A stretch of 7,475 nt of DNA, from the NCBI RefSeq assembly GCF_001189415.1, contig NZ_JPSQ01000031.1, positions 1 through 7,475 on the forward strand, read 5' to 3'. This document shows positions 1-6,050 of the stretch, one piece after another. Numbering within the stretch: position 1 is the first letter of the stretch; each line of letters starts with the position of its first letter. Origin of the DNA: Candidatus Phytoplasma phoenicium (GTDB lineage Bacteria; Bacillota_I; Bacilli_A; Acholeplasmatales; Acholeplasmataceae). The notes beneath the pieces were generated by a model. The model was given only the letters and a program-made list of their open reading frames with translations. It did no database searches and was not told where the DNA came from. A program made the translations under genes and the position numbers.

Positions 1-47
1 ACTAACTTAAGAGTTAGTCTTCAAGAGTTTTTAAAAAGTCAAAAAAG

Positions 48-335
48 TGTCTAAAGTTTTGGAATAGTTCACATCCATTAAAATATCACTTCATCAAATA
101 AAAAAGATCATATCCATCAATTATTTCCAAATAATTAATGAGTCAAAAAATTTTATTCTAAAAAGACAAATCTTAAAAGAATAATAAAATTCTGAGAGAA
201 AAACAATTCAACCATATGAATATTAGGGAATTCTTCAATCGCCAAACTAATATATGTTCTCCTCACAAGAAAATTCATCCAAAACACTATTTATTGTTTA
301 CAATTAAAATCTATAACTTTACGGAATAAAATCAA
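48..335 (+). mobile_element. Possible relic of an IS3-type insertion sequence
   Basis: The sequence from 48 begins TGTCTAAAGTTTTGGAATAG, and its TG start and AT-rich body resemble terminal repeats of IS3-family (IS150 group) elements. About 90 bases further in, a plus-strand frame running from 142 to a TAA near 340 reads KKFYSKKTNLKRIIKF, then a TGA, EKNNSTI, another TGA, and SSIAKLIYVLLTRKF. This is reminiscent of the helix-turn-helix protein OrfA of such elements (lysine-rich start, a 'K-IIKFYE' helix, then a recognition helix). Two in-frame stops, no OrfB and no visible right end mean it could only be a dead fragment. Resemblance was judged by eye. Chance similarity in AT-rich DNA is a real alternative. 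Confidence 0.22.
153..278 (-). CDS. Small ORF of 41 codons, doubtful gene
   Basis: An ATG-started frame of 41 codons ends in TAA. It starts MNFLVRRTYISLAIEEFPNI and finishes with a hydrophobic segment (FIILLRFVFL, about residues 31-40) that could be one membrane helix or chance. No convincing ribosome binding site precedes the ATG, and the frame stays open for only four more codons upstream. It lies antisense to the possible IS3 OrfA relic, so it may simply be the shadow of that eroded gene. Base composition is slightly less AT-rich than its flanks, which is why it is recorded. I do not recognise a family. Confidence 0.15.
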   Translation of the reverse strand: MNFLVRRTYISLAIEEFPNIHMVELFFSQNFIILLRFVFLE

Positions 336-400
336 AAATATTTAAATTAATTTATATTATATAGGAAATATTAAAATATGTTTGCTCATATAAGGAATAA

Positions 401-434
401 AAAAAATAAAGATCTTATGATCTTTTTTTATTTT
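401..434. terminator. Hairpin terminator, readable on both strands
   Basis: The core is GATC-TTAT-GATC (411-422). The stem is continued by an A-rich left arm and a T-rich right arm (TTTTTTTATTTT, 423-434) with two mismatches. Because A-tract and T-tract flank the stem symmetrically, it can end transcription in either direction. No intact gene ends just before it on either side. It may have served the decayed minus-strand frame at 537-700 or a gene lost from the left. Confidence 0.55.
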
Positions 435-536
435 AATTTTGTAATAAATAGAATTTTTAAAAAATTAACCAACAAACAATCATTAAAATTTAAAAATAAA
501 AAAACATCATATTATTTTTCATTAAAATAAAAAATT

Positions 537-700
537 TTAATTTTTAGAGTTATAATAAATATGTTTTGCAAATTTCATTATTTCTTCTTTTGTTTTATCA
601 ACTCCAAAAAATTATATTATTTTTAATTTAGGACAAATTTTATACAAAATTCAATTTTTGTGCACAAGTGATAAAATAAAAGTACTTAAAATATAAATAT
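537..700 (-). pseudogene. Decayed gene remnant, family unknown
   Basis: One minus-strand frame reads, in order, ILSLVHKN, a TGA, ILYKICPKLKII, a TAA, FFGVDKTKEEIMKFAKHI and a last piece ending in a TAA at 537-539. Composition and codon choice (GGA GTT GAT AAA ACA AAA GAA GAA) look like real low-GC coding sequence rather than random AT-rich DNA, and the three pieces share one frame interrupted only by stop codons. That is the expected look of a gene inactivated by point mutations. The upstream end is not defined and merges into the malic enzyme leader. I cannot name the protein. Confidence 0.3.
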
Positions 701-747
701 TTTAATAAAAAAATAATATTATTTTATAAATCATCAAAAAAATAAAA

Positions 748-752
748 AAGGA
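748..752 (+). promoter_or_regulatory. Ribosome binding site of the malic enzyme gene
   Basis: AAGGA within AAAAAAGGATTATCAAATC sits ten bases before the ATG at 763 and supports that start. No in-frame alternative start with a better site was found upstream. Confidence 0.6.
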
Positions 753-762
753 TTATCAAATC

Positions 763-1938
763 ATGAATGTATATGAAAAAGCTTTAAAATTTCACGAAAA
801 AAACAAAGGCAAAGTTGCTATTAAAAATAAAGTAAAAATAAACAATTTACAAGATTTGGCGTTAGCTTATACGCCAGGAGTTGCTGAGCCTTGTCGAGTA
901 ATTAGTCAAAACCCTCAAGAAGTTTATAAATATACTTTTAAATCAAATACTTTGGCTGTGATATCCAACGGAACAGCTGTTTTAGGTTTAGGAGATATCG
1001 GTGCTAAAGCTTCAATTCCAGTTATGGAAGGTAAAGTAATTTTATTTAAAAAATTCGCTGATATTGATGCTTTTCCCATTTGTATTGATTCAAAAAATCC
1101 TGAAGAAATTATTAACATCTCTCAAAAAATTTCTCCTGTTTTTGGTGCAATTAATTTAGAAGATATTAAATCCCCGGAATGTTTCGAAATTGAAGAAAAA
1201 CTAAAACAAACACTAGATATTCCTGTATTACACGATGACCAACATGGTACAGCTATTGTAGTATCTGCAGGTGTTCTTAATGCTTTAAAAGTAGTAAAAA
1301 AAAAAATTGAAGAAATAGAAATTTTAATTATTGGTGCTGGTGCTGCTGGTATTGCTATTACTAGAATGTTACTTTTATTAAATGTAAAAAATATTGTTGT
1401 TTTTGACAAAAATGGTCCTTTACATTTAGATCAAACATGGAAAATGAATAGCGAACAACAAAAAATTGCTGCTATGACTAATAAAAACAATGAAAAAGGT
1501 AAACTTGAAGAAGTAATTAAAAATAAAGATATTGTAATCGGTGTTTCTACTGGAAATGTTTTAAATAGTCAATTAATATCTACAATGAATAAAGATGCTA
1601 TTGTTTTTGCTTTAGCTAATCCTGTACCTGAAATTCTTCCAGAAGAAGCCAAAAAAGGAGGGGCACGTATAATCGCTACTGGACGTTCTGATTTTCCTAA
1701 TCAAATCAATAATATCTTAGCTTTTCCAGGGATTTTTCGCGGATCTTTAGATGCTCATGCTACTACTATTAATTTAGAAATGAAAAAAGCAGCTATAATC
1801 GCTTTAGCAAGTATTATTCCTGACAACCAATTAAATGAAAATAATATCTTACCAATAGTTTTTGAAAAGAAAATTGTTCCTGAAATAGCTAAAGCAGTTG
1901 CACAAGCAGCTCGCAAAACAGGAGTAATTCGAAAATAA
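763..1938 (+). CDS. sfcA: Malic enzyme, compact bacterial type (oxaloacetate-decarboxylating malate dehydrogenase)
   Basis: This 391-residue cytosolic enzyme oxidatively decarboxylates malate to pyruvate and CO2, reducing NAD(P)+. Residues matching the family are AYTPGV with the catalytic Tyr36, MEGK with the catalytic Lys91, the metal-site acids in NLED (132-133), HDDQHGTA (157-164), the nucleotide-binding GAGAAG (191-196), ANPVPE (285-290), [10 protein letters not shown] (306-314) and [13 protein letters not shown] (321-333). Asp215 in VFDKNG, at the end of the second Rossmann strand, suggests that NAD can bind. Cofactor choice needs assay. Length fits the short class, not the roughly 560-residue class. 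It is monocistronic, with a terminator 44 bases downstream. In phytoplasmas this enzyme is regarded as the entry point for host malate as carbon and energy source. No malate transporter lies in this window. A run of 11 A occurs at 1296-1306, and the frame is intact. The symbol follows phytoplasma usage; maeA or mez would also fit. Confidence 0.96.
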   Translation: MNVYEKALKFHEKNKGKVAIKNKVKINNLQDLALAYTPGVAEPCRVISQNPQEVYKYTFKSNTLAVISNGTAVLGLGDIGAKASIPVMEGKVILFKKFADIDAFPICIDSKNPEEIINISQKISPVFGAINLEDIKSPECFEIEEKLKQTLDIPVLHDDQHGTAIVVSAGVLNALKVVKKKIEEIEILIIGAGAAGIAITRMLLLLNVKNIVVFDKNGPLHLDQTWKMNSEQQKIAAMTNKNNEKGKLEEVIKNKDIVIGVSTGNVLNSQLISTMNKDAIVFALANPVPEILPEEAKKGGARIIATGRSDFPNQINNILAFPGIFRGSLDAHATTINLEMKKAAIIALASIIPDNQLNENNILPIVFEKKIVPEIAKAVAQAARKTGVIRK

Positions 1939-1981
1939 AATAAATTTTCTAATTTTATAACTAACAATTAAATATTCATAC

Positions 1982-2013
1982 AAAAAAACAACTTTAAATA
2001 AAGTTATTTTTTT
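1982..2013 (+). terminator. Hairpin terminator after the malic enzyme gene
   Basis: The arms are AACTTTA (1990-1996) and TAAAGTT (1999-2005), with a two-base gap between them. They are extended by seven A on the left (1982-1988) and seven T on the right (2007-2013) across one mismatch. The T-tract terminates the malic enzyme transcript. The mirror-image A-tract means it could also stop trxA-truB transcripts arriving from the other strand. Confidence 0.75.
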
Positions 2014-2050
2014 CATTATAAAAAGTATGTTAATTAAAAACTTATCATAG

Positions 2051-2226
2051 CTAAAAAATAGTTAATGATTTCCCTTGAACTGAACTTTCAACACATATTT
2101 CATAAATGATAGAAAGAATAAAAACTAAAAAAAATTTTAATGTCCCTAAATATACTTTATTTGATATCATACAAAATCATTAACTTAATATACGCAACGC
2201 CAAAAAATAATTTTCCTGTTAAAATA
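2051..2226 (-). pseudogene. Possible remnant of an RDD-type membrane protein
   Basis: Downstream of truB, two minus-strand frames carry protein-like text. The first (from the truB end to a TAA at 2157-2159) includes TGKLFFGVAYIKLM, which recalls the G-K-x-x-x-G-hydrophobic signature of RDD-family membrane proteins. The second is an ATG-started 39-codon ORF (2170 to a TAG at 2051-2053) with a hydrophobic helix, FFLVFILSIIYEICVESS, then QGKSL. The order (GK motif, helix, polar tail) fits the C-terminal half of an RDD protein broken by a frameshift. No ribosome binding site precedes the 39-codon ORF, though it would lie on the trxA-truB transcript. The family link is a by-eye inference. It could also be meaningless, or the second part could be a small expressed membrane peptide. 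Confidence 0.28.
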
Positions 2227-2241
2227 CTAAAAAAAGTATTT
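2222..2241 (-). repeat. Hairpin spanning the truB stop codon
   Basis: This is a perfect inverted repeat with arms AAATACT (2222-2228) and AGTATTT (2235-2241) around six A (six U on the minus-strand RNA). The truB stop codon (2227-2229) lies in one arm. No T-tract follows on the minus strand, so it is a poor terminator. It may protect the 3' end of the mRNA or be fortuitous. Confidence 0.35.
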
Positions 2242-3081
2242 AGGAGCATATTGTTTTGGACCCATAACTTCATAATAAGCAATCCATTTTTTTTGATTAT
2301 CTAACACAATAAAAGGTTTTTGAGTAATCGTTTGTCTTTCATCTAAATAAATACCATTTTTCACTAATTTAATTAAATAATCGTTTAAAACTATTTGAGG
2401 ACAATTGCTAAAAAAATTTTTTGCAGGGATTAAACAATTTAATGTTACTTGTTCTACATCTTTGGCTTGCGTTAATTGATAAGGTCCAATAGCTATTCTA
2501 CAAAGTTGAGATAATGCTCCATAAGTAGATAGATATGACGCAATATCTCTGGCTAAACTACGAATGTATGTTCCTTTAGACACATGTGCATAAAAGTCTA
2601 CAGTTTGCTCTTTTAAAGAAGATATTTGCTCTAAATGATAAATAAAAACTAATCTTTGAGGAGGAATATCGATTTGGATATTCTTACGAGCTAAATGATA
2701 TAATTTTTGGCCTTTAATTTTTATAGCAGAATACATTGGTGGTGTTTGTTGATATTTTTTTTGATGAAAGATGGCAAAAGCTTTTTTCATTAAATTATCT
2801 GTAAGTATTTGATTTTTTGTGGTTATTAATTTTCCTTTAACATCTAAAGTATCGTATTCATGATTAAAAATGATAGTGCCTTGATATTTTTTATCTAATT
2901 GATCAAATAAAAAATTTAACTTTGTAGCTTTGCCTACTAAAATTAATAAAAGACCTTCAGCTAAGGGATCTAAAGTGCCTGTGTGTCCTACTTTCAGTAA
3001 GGAAAATTTTTTTTTTATTTGTTGAACTACATCATGTGATGTTTGACCACTTTTTTTGTTAACAAAAAATACGCCATTCAT
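2227..3081 (-). CDS. truB: tRNA pseudouridine synthase B (psi55)
   Basis: This enzyme isomerises U55 in the T-loop of most tRNAs to pseudouridine. At 284 residues it has the normal length of a short-form TruB. The catalytic core is clear: GHTGTLDPLAEGLL (32-45) with the nucleophile Asp38, KYQGT with the family Tyr66, YSAIKIKGQKLYHLAR (117-132), SKGTYIRSLARDI (168-180) and RIAIGPY (195-201). The C-terminal 70 or so residues are short and divergent, consistent with a reduced PUA-like tail. It is the second gene of a two-gene unit, starting 12 bases after the trxA stop. No good Shine-Dalgarno sequence is present in that AT-rich junction, so translation is probably coupled to trxA. The stop codon lies within a small hairpin. 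A tract of 10 T (3007-3016) sits near the 5' end, and the frame is intact. Confidence 0.95.
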   Translation of the reverse strand: MNGVFFVNKKSGQTSHDVVQQIKKKFSLLKVGHTGTLDPLAEGLLLILVGKATKLNFLFDQLDKKYQGTIIFNHEYDTLDVKGKLITTKNQILTDNLMKKAFAIFHQKKYQQTPPMYSAIKIKGQKLYHLARKNIQIDIPPQRLVFIYHLEQISSLKEQTVDFYAHVSKGTYIRSLARDIASYLSTYGALSQLCRIAIGPYQLTQAKDVEQVTLNCLIPAKNFFSNCPQIVLNDYLIKLVKNGIYLDERQTITQKPFIVLDNQKKWIAYYEVMGPKQYAPKYFF

Positions 3082-3093
3082 ATTTTTATTTTT

Positions 3094-3396
3094 TTAAATT
3101 TTTAAAAAATTTAAAAGTTCTTTCTTAGAACAAAAACCTAAATGACGTTTAATTTCTTTACCATTATAATATAAAATTAAAGTAGGAAAACTCTTGACTT
3201 GATACTGTGTCACTAAATCATCATATTTATCTATATCTAATTTACAAAAAAATACTTCTTTGTTGTTCTGTTCAATATCTTCTAAAATAGGTTCTAATTT
3301 GCGACAAGGTTCACACCATGTCGCGTAAAAATCTACTAACACTATTTTTTTTTGATTAATAATGGCCTGATAATCTGTGCCTTTAAAATTATACAT
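3094..3396 (-). CDS. trxA: Thioredoxin
   Basis: This is a small cytosolic thiol-disulfide oxidoreductase of 100 residues, typical for thioredoxin. Visible hallmarks are the buried Asp22 in VDFYATW, the redox site WCEPC (27-31, Cys28 and Cys31), LDID (53-56), and SFPTL with cis-Pro71 opposite the active site, then NGK and a C-terminal helix. There is no signal peptide. The site has Glu where the standard form WCGPC has Gly. This variant occurs in thioredoxin-like proteins and may shift redox potential or partner choice. Two more cysteines, Cys51 and Cys89, lie outside the active site. A strong Shine-Dalgarno AAAGGAG precedes the start with a longish gap of 13 bases. An in-frame TAA three codons upstream of the ATG fixes the start. 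No thioredoxin reductase is in the window. It leads the trxA-truB unit. Confidence 0.95.
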   Translation of the reverse strand: MYNFKGTDYQAIINQKKIVLVDFYATWCEPCRKLEPILEDIEQNNKEVFFCKLDIDKYDDLVTQYQVKSFPTLILYYNGKEIKRHLGFCSKKELLNFLKI

Positions 3397-3409
3397 AATA
3401 AATTATAAA

Positions 3410-3416
3410 CTCCTTT
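3410..3416 (-). promoter_or_regulatory. Ribosome binding site of trxA
   Basis: AAAGGAG on the minus strand lies 13 bases before the trxA ATG. The match to the 16S rRNA tail is strong but the spacing is long. It supports translation from that ATG, because a TAA blocks any earlier in-frame start. Confidence 0.6.
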
Positions 3417-3514
3417 TTTTGAAAAATACTAAATAATTTCAATATTATTTATTAATAAACAAAATTTCTCATCAAAAATTTTATTATGATTTTATATATA
3501 ATATAATAATTCAT

Positions 3515-3545
3515 ATTATAGAGATTTGTTCAATAATGAAATCAA
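3515..3545 (-). promoter_or_regulatory. Candidate promoter of trxA-truB
   Basis: On the minus strand a perfect -10 box TATAAT (3515-3520) lies 19 bases after a weak -35 TTGATT (3540-3545). It would give a leader of roughly 110 bases before trxA. Spacing is at the upper limit, and TATAAT-like words are frequent in such AT-rich DNA. Confidence 0.3.
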
Positions 3546-3697
3546 AAATGACTCTTTAAGATAAAGTAAAATAAAAAAAATTGGATTTACTAAAAATTAA
3601 ATCAAACAAAGAAATAATTAGATAAAAAATAAACTTCAAATCTTTTATTAAAGAAAAAATTAAAATAAAATATTAATAATACGCCAACATCTGAAGA

Positions 3698-5980
3698 TTA
3701 TTTTAATTTAATTAAACATGATTTTTGCATACTAAATTTTTTAATGCCATACGGAACTGGGAAAATCATTGAGACCATCCCCTTATTATGTTCCAAAGAA
3801 ATAATAGTACCTATCCCAAATTGAGGATGCTTTAGTTTCTCTCCTATTTTATATAAAGTAAAAGGTTTTGGAGAAAATCGTGGTTTTTGAGGAAAAAAAT
3901 TATGATTTATATTTTTTTTTATTTGAGCAAGCATATTATGGTCATTATTTACAGTTTTTAACTTCATTTCTTCAATGAACCTAACAGGTTGGGTATTAAT
4001 AATTTTACCAAAAAATATACGTTCCATAACGCTACTAATATATAAAAGTTCTCTGGCTCGAGTGATCGCTACGTAAGCTAAACGTCTTTCTTCTTGAAAT
4101 GATAAGTTATCATTATTAAATTTACTATGTTTAAAAGTATTATTTGTATCTTGAAAAACATAATCTTCCCAACCAATAGCAAAAACTATTTTAAACTCCA
4201 AACCTTTAGATTTATGAATAGAAGAAAGAATAACGTTATCAGATATTTCGTTACTTTTATCCGCTTCCTGAAATAAAGCAATACTATTTAAAAAAGAAGT
4301 TAATTGGTCTATAAAGTTACCTTCTTTTTTTTGATCTAAATTAGATAAAATATTTTGTAATCTCTCAAGATGAATATTCATTTGCTTATTTTTTTTGATC
4401 ATTGCATTTGCAGTTTTTTTTTCATTATTTACAAATTGAGAATAAGCAATAATATCATCTATTAATAAAATAACATTGGATAAATTACAAATTCCAGGAT
4501 TATAAAAAACTTCTGATAATTCTTGAAATATTATTTGAAATGTTTTTAACTTTTTTTTTAAAGGATGATCTGTAGATATTATTTGTTGTATTGCTGAAAA
4601 TAAAGTAATTTGTTGTTCTTCGGCTATTTGTTCTAAAGTAGATACCGTTTTTATGCCTATATTACGAGAAGGAAAATTTATAATTCTCTTTAAATAAAAA
4701 TTATTGTGTGGGTTAATTAAAATTTGCAAATAAGCAATTATATCTTTAATCTCTTTTTTTTGATAAAAAGAAGTATAACCTTGTATACGATAAGGAATAT
4801 CATTTAACAGAAAACTGTGTTCAATATCTTTACTTAATTGATTTAAACGATATAAAATCGCTATGTCACGATATTGATACTTTTTTTTTTGTACTAAATA
4901 TTGAATTTTTTTTAAAATATTTTCTGCCTCTTTTTGAGCATTCGCAAATTCTTGATAAATGATATTTTTGCCATAACCTACAAAACTTTGTAAATTATTT
5001 TGAAATGGATTTGTTTTAGAATTATAATTATAACTTATCAAAAGATTAGCTGCATCCAAAATATTCATAGTGGAACGATAATTTTGTGTTAAATTTTTTA
5101 TAGAAGCTTGAAAATCTCGTACAAATAAATGATTACATAATAAATCCGCACCACGAAAACTATAAATATTTTGATTAGGATCACCTACAACAAAAATATT
5201 ACATTTTAAACTGATCATTTTAATAATTTGATATTGAATTAAATCAATATCTTGAAATTCATCAACCAATATATAAGTAAATTTGTTTTGATAAAAAGTA
5301 AAAATCTCTTTATGACGACTTAATAATTGATAAGCATAAATAAGTAAATCGTCAAAATCCACTAAATTATTTTTTTGCAAATAAGATTGATAAGATTTAA
5401 AAATTTTTTTAGCTTCTTTAGTTTGAAACTTGACAGTTTGATAATTATGATTAAACCATTCTTCATGTTGGTAAATCTTTTGTATTTTATCTAAAATTTC
5501 TTTTTTGATGATATAAATTTTCATTTTAGCAATATTTTTTTGCATATCACCAGCGGGAAATAAATTTTTATCCAAATTCAAATTTTTAATACATTCTTTG
5601 ATAATTGTTTTACTTTCTTGTTCGTCAATAATGTTAAAATTAACATTAAAACAAGAATTAATATGTGAAATATATTGTTTTAAAATTTGATTACCAAAAG
5701 CATGAAAAGTCAAAATAGTCAAATGTGCAAAAGTTTCAGAAGAACATATTGGTTGAAGACGTTGTTGCATCTCTTTGACAGCGTTATTAGTAAACGTAAT
5801 AGCTAAAATTTGGTCACTGGGAATTTGCAATTGTTTCAGTAAAAAAGCTATGCGAGTAGTCAAAACACGAGTTTTTCCTGTTCCTGCTCCTGCCATCACA
5901 TAAAGAGATTTTTTGTCAACAGAAGTAGCTATATTTAATTGTTCTGGATTTAATTGTTTTAACCATTCAAAATTCATCAT
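3698..5980 (-). CDS. pcrA: ATP-dependent DNA helicase, PcrA/UvrD type (superfamily 1A)
   Basis: This is a 3'-5' DNA helicase for repair, clearing proteins from DNA and, in Gram-positive relatives, rolling-circle plasmid replication. At 760 residues it has the usual length. The motifs are all present in order: Q-motif LNPEQLNIA (10-18), Walker A AGAGTGKT (30-37), Ia ITFTNNAVKEM (61-71), Ib TFHAF (91-95), II VDEFQD (239-244), III VGDPNQNIYSFRGAD (265-279), IV LTQNYRST (297-304), V SSIHKSKGLEF (586-596) and VI ERRLAYVAITRARE (631-644). The C-terminal GEKLKHPQFGIGTII (713-727) fits the Tudor-like domain that contacts RNA polymerase in PcrA. After motif V, IGWEDYVFQ (602-610) replaces the usual E-E-G-x-F-P type segment, a local divergence. 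Two ATGs stand in tandem (5978-5980 and 5975-5977). AGAAAG lies 6 and 9 bases before them respectively, so the second may be the true start. No terminator follows. Confidence 0.96.
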   Translation of the reverse strand: MMNFEWLKQLNPEQLNIATSVDKKSLYVMAGAGTGKTRVLTTRIAFLLKQLQIPSDQILAITFTNNAVKEMQQRLQPICSSETFAHLTILTFHAFGNQILKQYISHINSCFNVNFNIIDEQESKTIIKECIKNLNLDKNLFPAGDMQKNIAKMKIYIIKKEILDKIQKIYQHEEWFNHNYQTVKFQTKEAKKIFKSYQSYLQKNNLVDFDDLLIYAYQLLSRHKEIFTFYQNKFTYILVDEFQDIDLIQYQIIKMISLKCNIFVVGDPNQNIYSFRGADLLCNHLFVRDFQASIKNLTQNYRSTMNILDAANLLISYNYNSKTNPFQNNLQSFVGYGKNIIYQEFANAQKEAENILKKIQYLVQKKKYQYRDIAILYRLNQLSKDIEHSFLLNDIPYRIQGYTSFYQKKEIKDIIAYLQILINPHNNFYLKRIINFPSRNIGIKTVSTLEQIAEEQQITLFSAIQQIISTDHPLKKKLKTFQIIFQELSEVFYNPGICNLSNVILLIDDIIAYSQFVNNEKKTANAMIKKNKQMNIHLERLQNILSNLDQKKEGNFIDQLTSFLNSIALFQEADKSNEISDNVILSSIHKSKGLEFKIVFAIGWEDYVFQDTNNTFKHSKFNNDNLSFQEERRLAYVAITRARELLYISSVMERIFFGKIINTQPVRFIEEMKLKTVNNDHNMLAQIKKNINHNFFPQKPRFSPKPFTLYKIGEKLKHPQFGIGTIISLEHNKGMVSMIFPVPYGIKKFSMQKSCLIKLK

Positions 5981-5992
5981 TTATAACTTTCT

Positions 5993-6039
5993 CAAATAAA
6001 AACAAAGAAACCATTCTTTTTAAAATAGTTGGTTTCTTT
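5993..6039 (-). terminator. Terminator of the regulator-tpiA unit
   Basis: A perfect 10-base-pair stem is formed by AAAGAAACCA (6004-6013) and TGGTTTCTTT (6030-6039) with a 16-base loop. On the minus strand it is followed by GTTTTTATTTG. It begins 12 bases after the tpiA stop codon. The stem ends 23 bases before the pcrA start, so it separates the two units or makes pcrA partly dependent on read-through. Confidence 0.7.
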
Positions 6040-6042
6040 TCA

Positions 6043-6048
6043 ATTATA
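6043..6048 (-). promoter_or_regulatory. Possible -10 box of pcrA
   Basis: A TATAAT on the minus strand lies just downstream of the tpiA stop. No good -35 is seen 16-18 bases upstream. If used, transcription would begin near 6036, inside the start of the 6004-6039 stem. Only a weak candidate. Confidence 0.18.
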
Positions 6049-6050
6049 TT

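Larger units (their letters stand above)
1..762. other. Gene-free AT-rich stretch with gene debris
   Basis: No intact gene longer than about 41 codons can be read here on either strand. The stretch holds a short hairpin at the window edge (arms 1-7 and 12-18), a possible insertion-sequence end starting at 48, a 41-codon minus-strand ORF (153-278), a bidirectional hairpin terminator (401-434), a decayed minus-strand frame (about 537-700), and the leader of the malic enzyme gene. No tRNA or rRNA pattern was recognised. The mix of short coding-like segments broken by stops looks like eroded accessory DNA, which is common in phytoplasma genomes. That interpretation is inference. Confidence 0.6.
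3397..3697. other. Gap between pcrA and trxA
   Basis: This stretch of about 300 bases holds no gene that I can support. It contains the trxA ribosome binding site (AAAGGAG, 3410-3416) and a candidate promoter for trxA-truB. It shows no convincing terminator behind pcrA: the only short stem near 3643-3654 has its T-tract on the wrong side for the minus strand. Read-through from pcrA into trxA is therefore possible. Confidence 0.5.

Noticed and set aside
216..332. Plus-strand ATG-started frame of 38 codons
   Set aside because: No ribosome binding site and no family resemblance; overlaps a better explanation in another frame (IS relic).
1..762. CRISPR array or tandem repeat array
   Set aside because: No regularly spaced repeats were seen; the AT-rich words are irregular.
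924..1118. Minus-strand ORF inside the malic enzyme gene
   Set aside because: Shadow of a strongly supported gene; no ribosome binding site and no recognisable protein.
1122..1409. Minus-strand ORF of 95 codons inside the malic enzyme gene
   Set aside because: It is the reverse of the HDDQHGTA and GAGAAG coding region and shows only mirrored composition.
1755..1967. Minus-strand ORF over the malic enzyme 3' end
   Set aside because: Shadow frame overlapping the conserved C-terminus, with hydrophobic residues arising from reversed codons.
3640..3660. Hairpin CTTTTATTAAAG as pcrA terminator
   Set aside because: The T-tract lies before the stem on the minus strand, so it does not have terminator polarity for pcrA, and the stem is very short.
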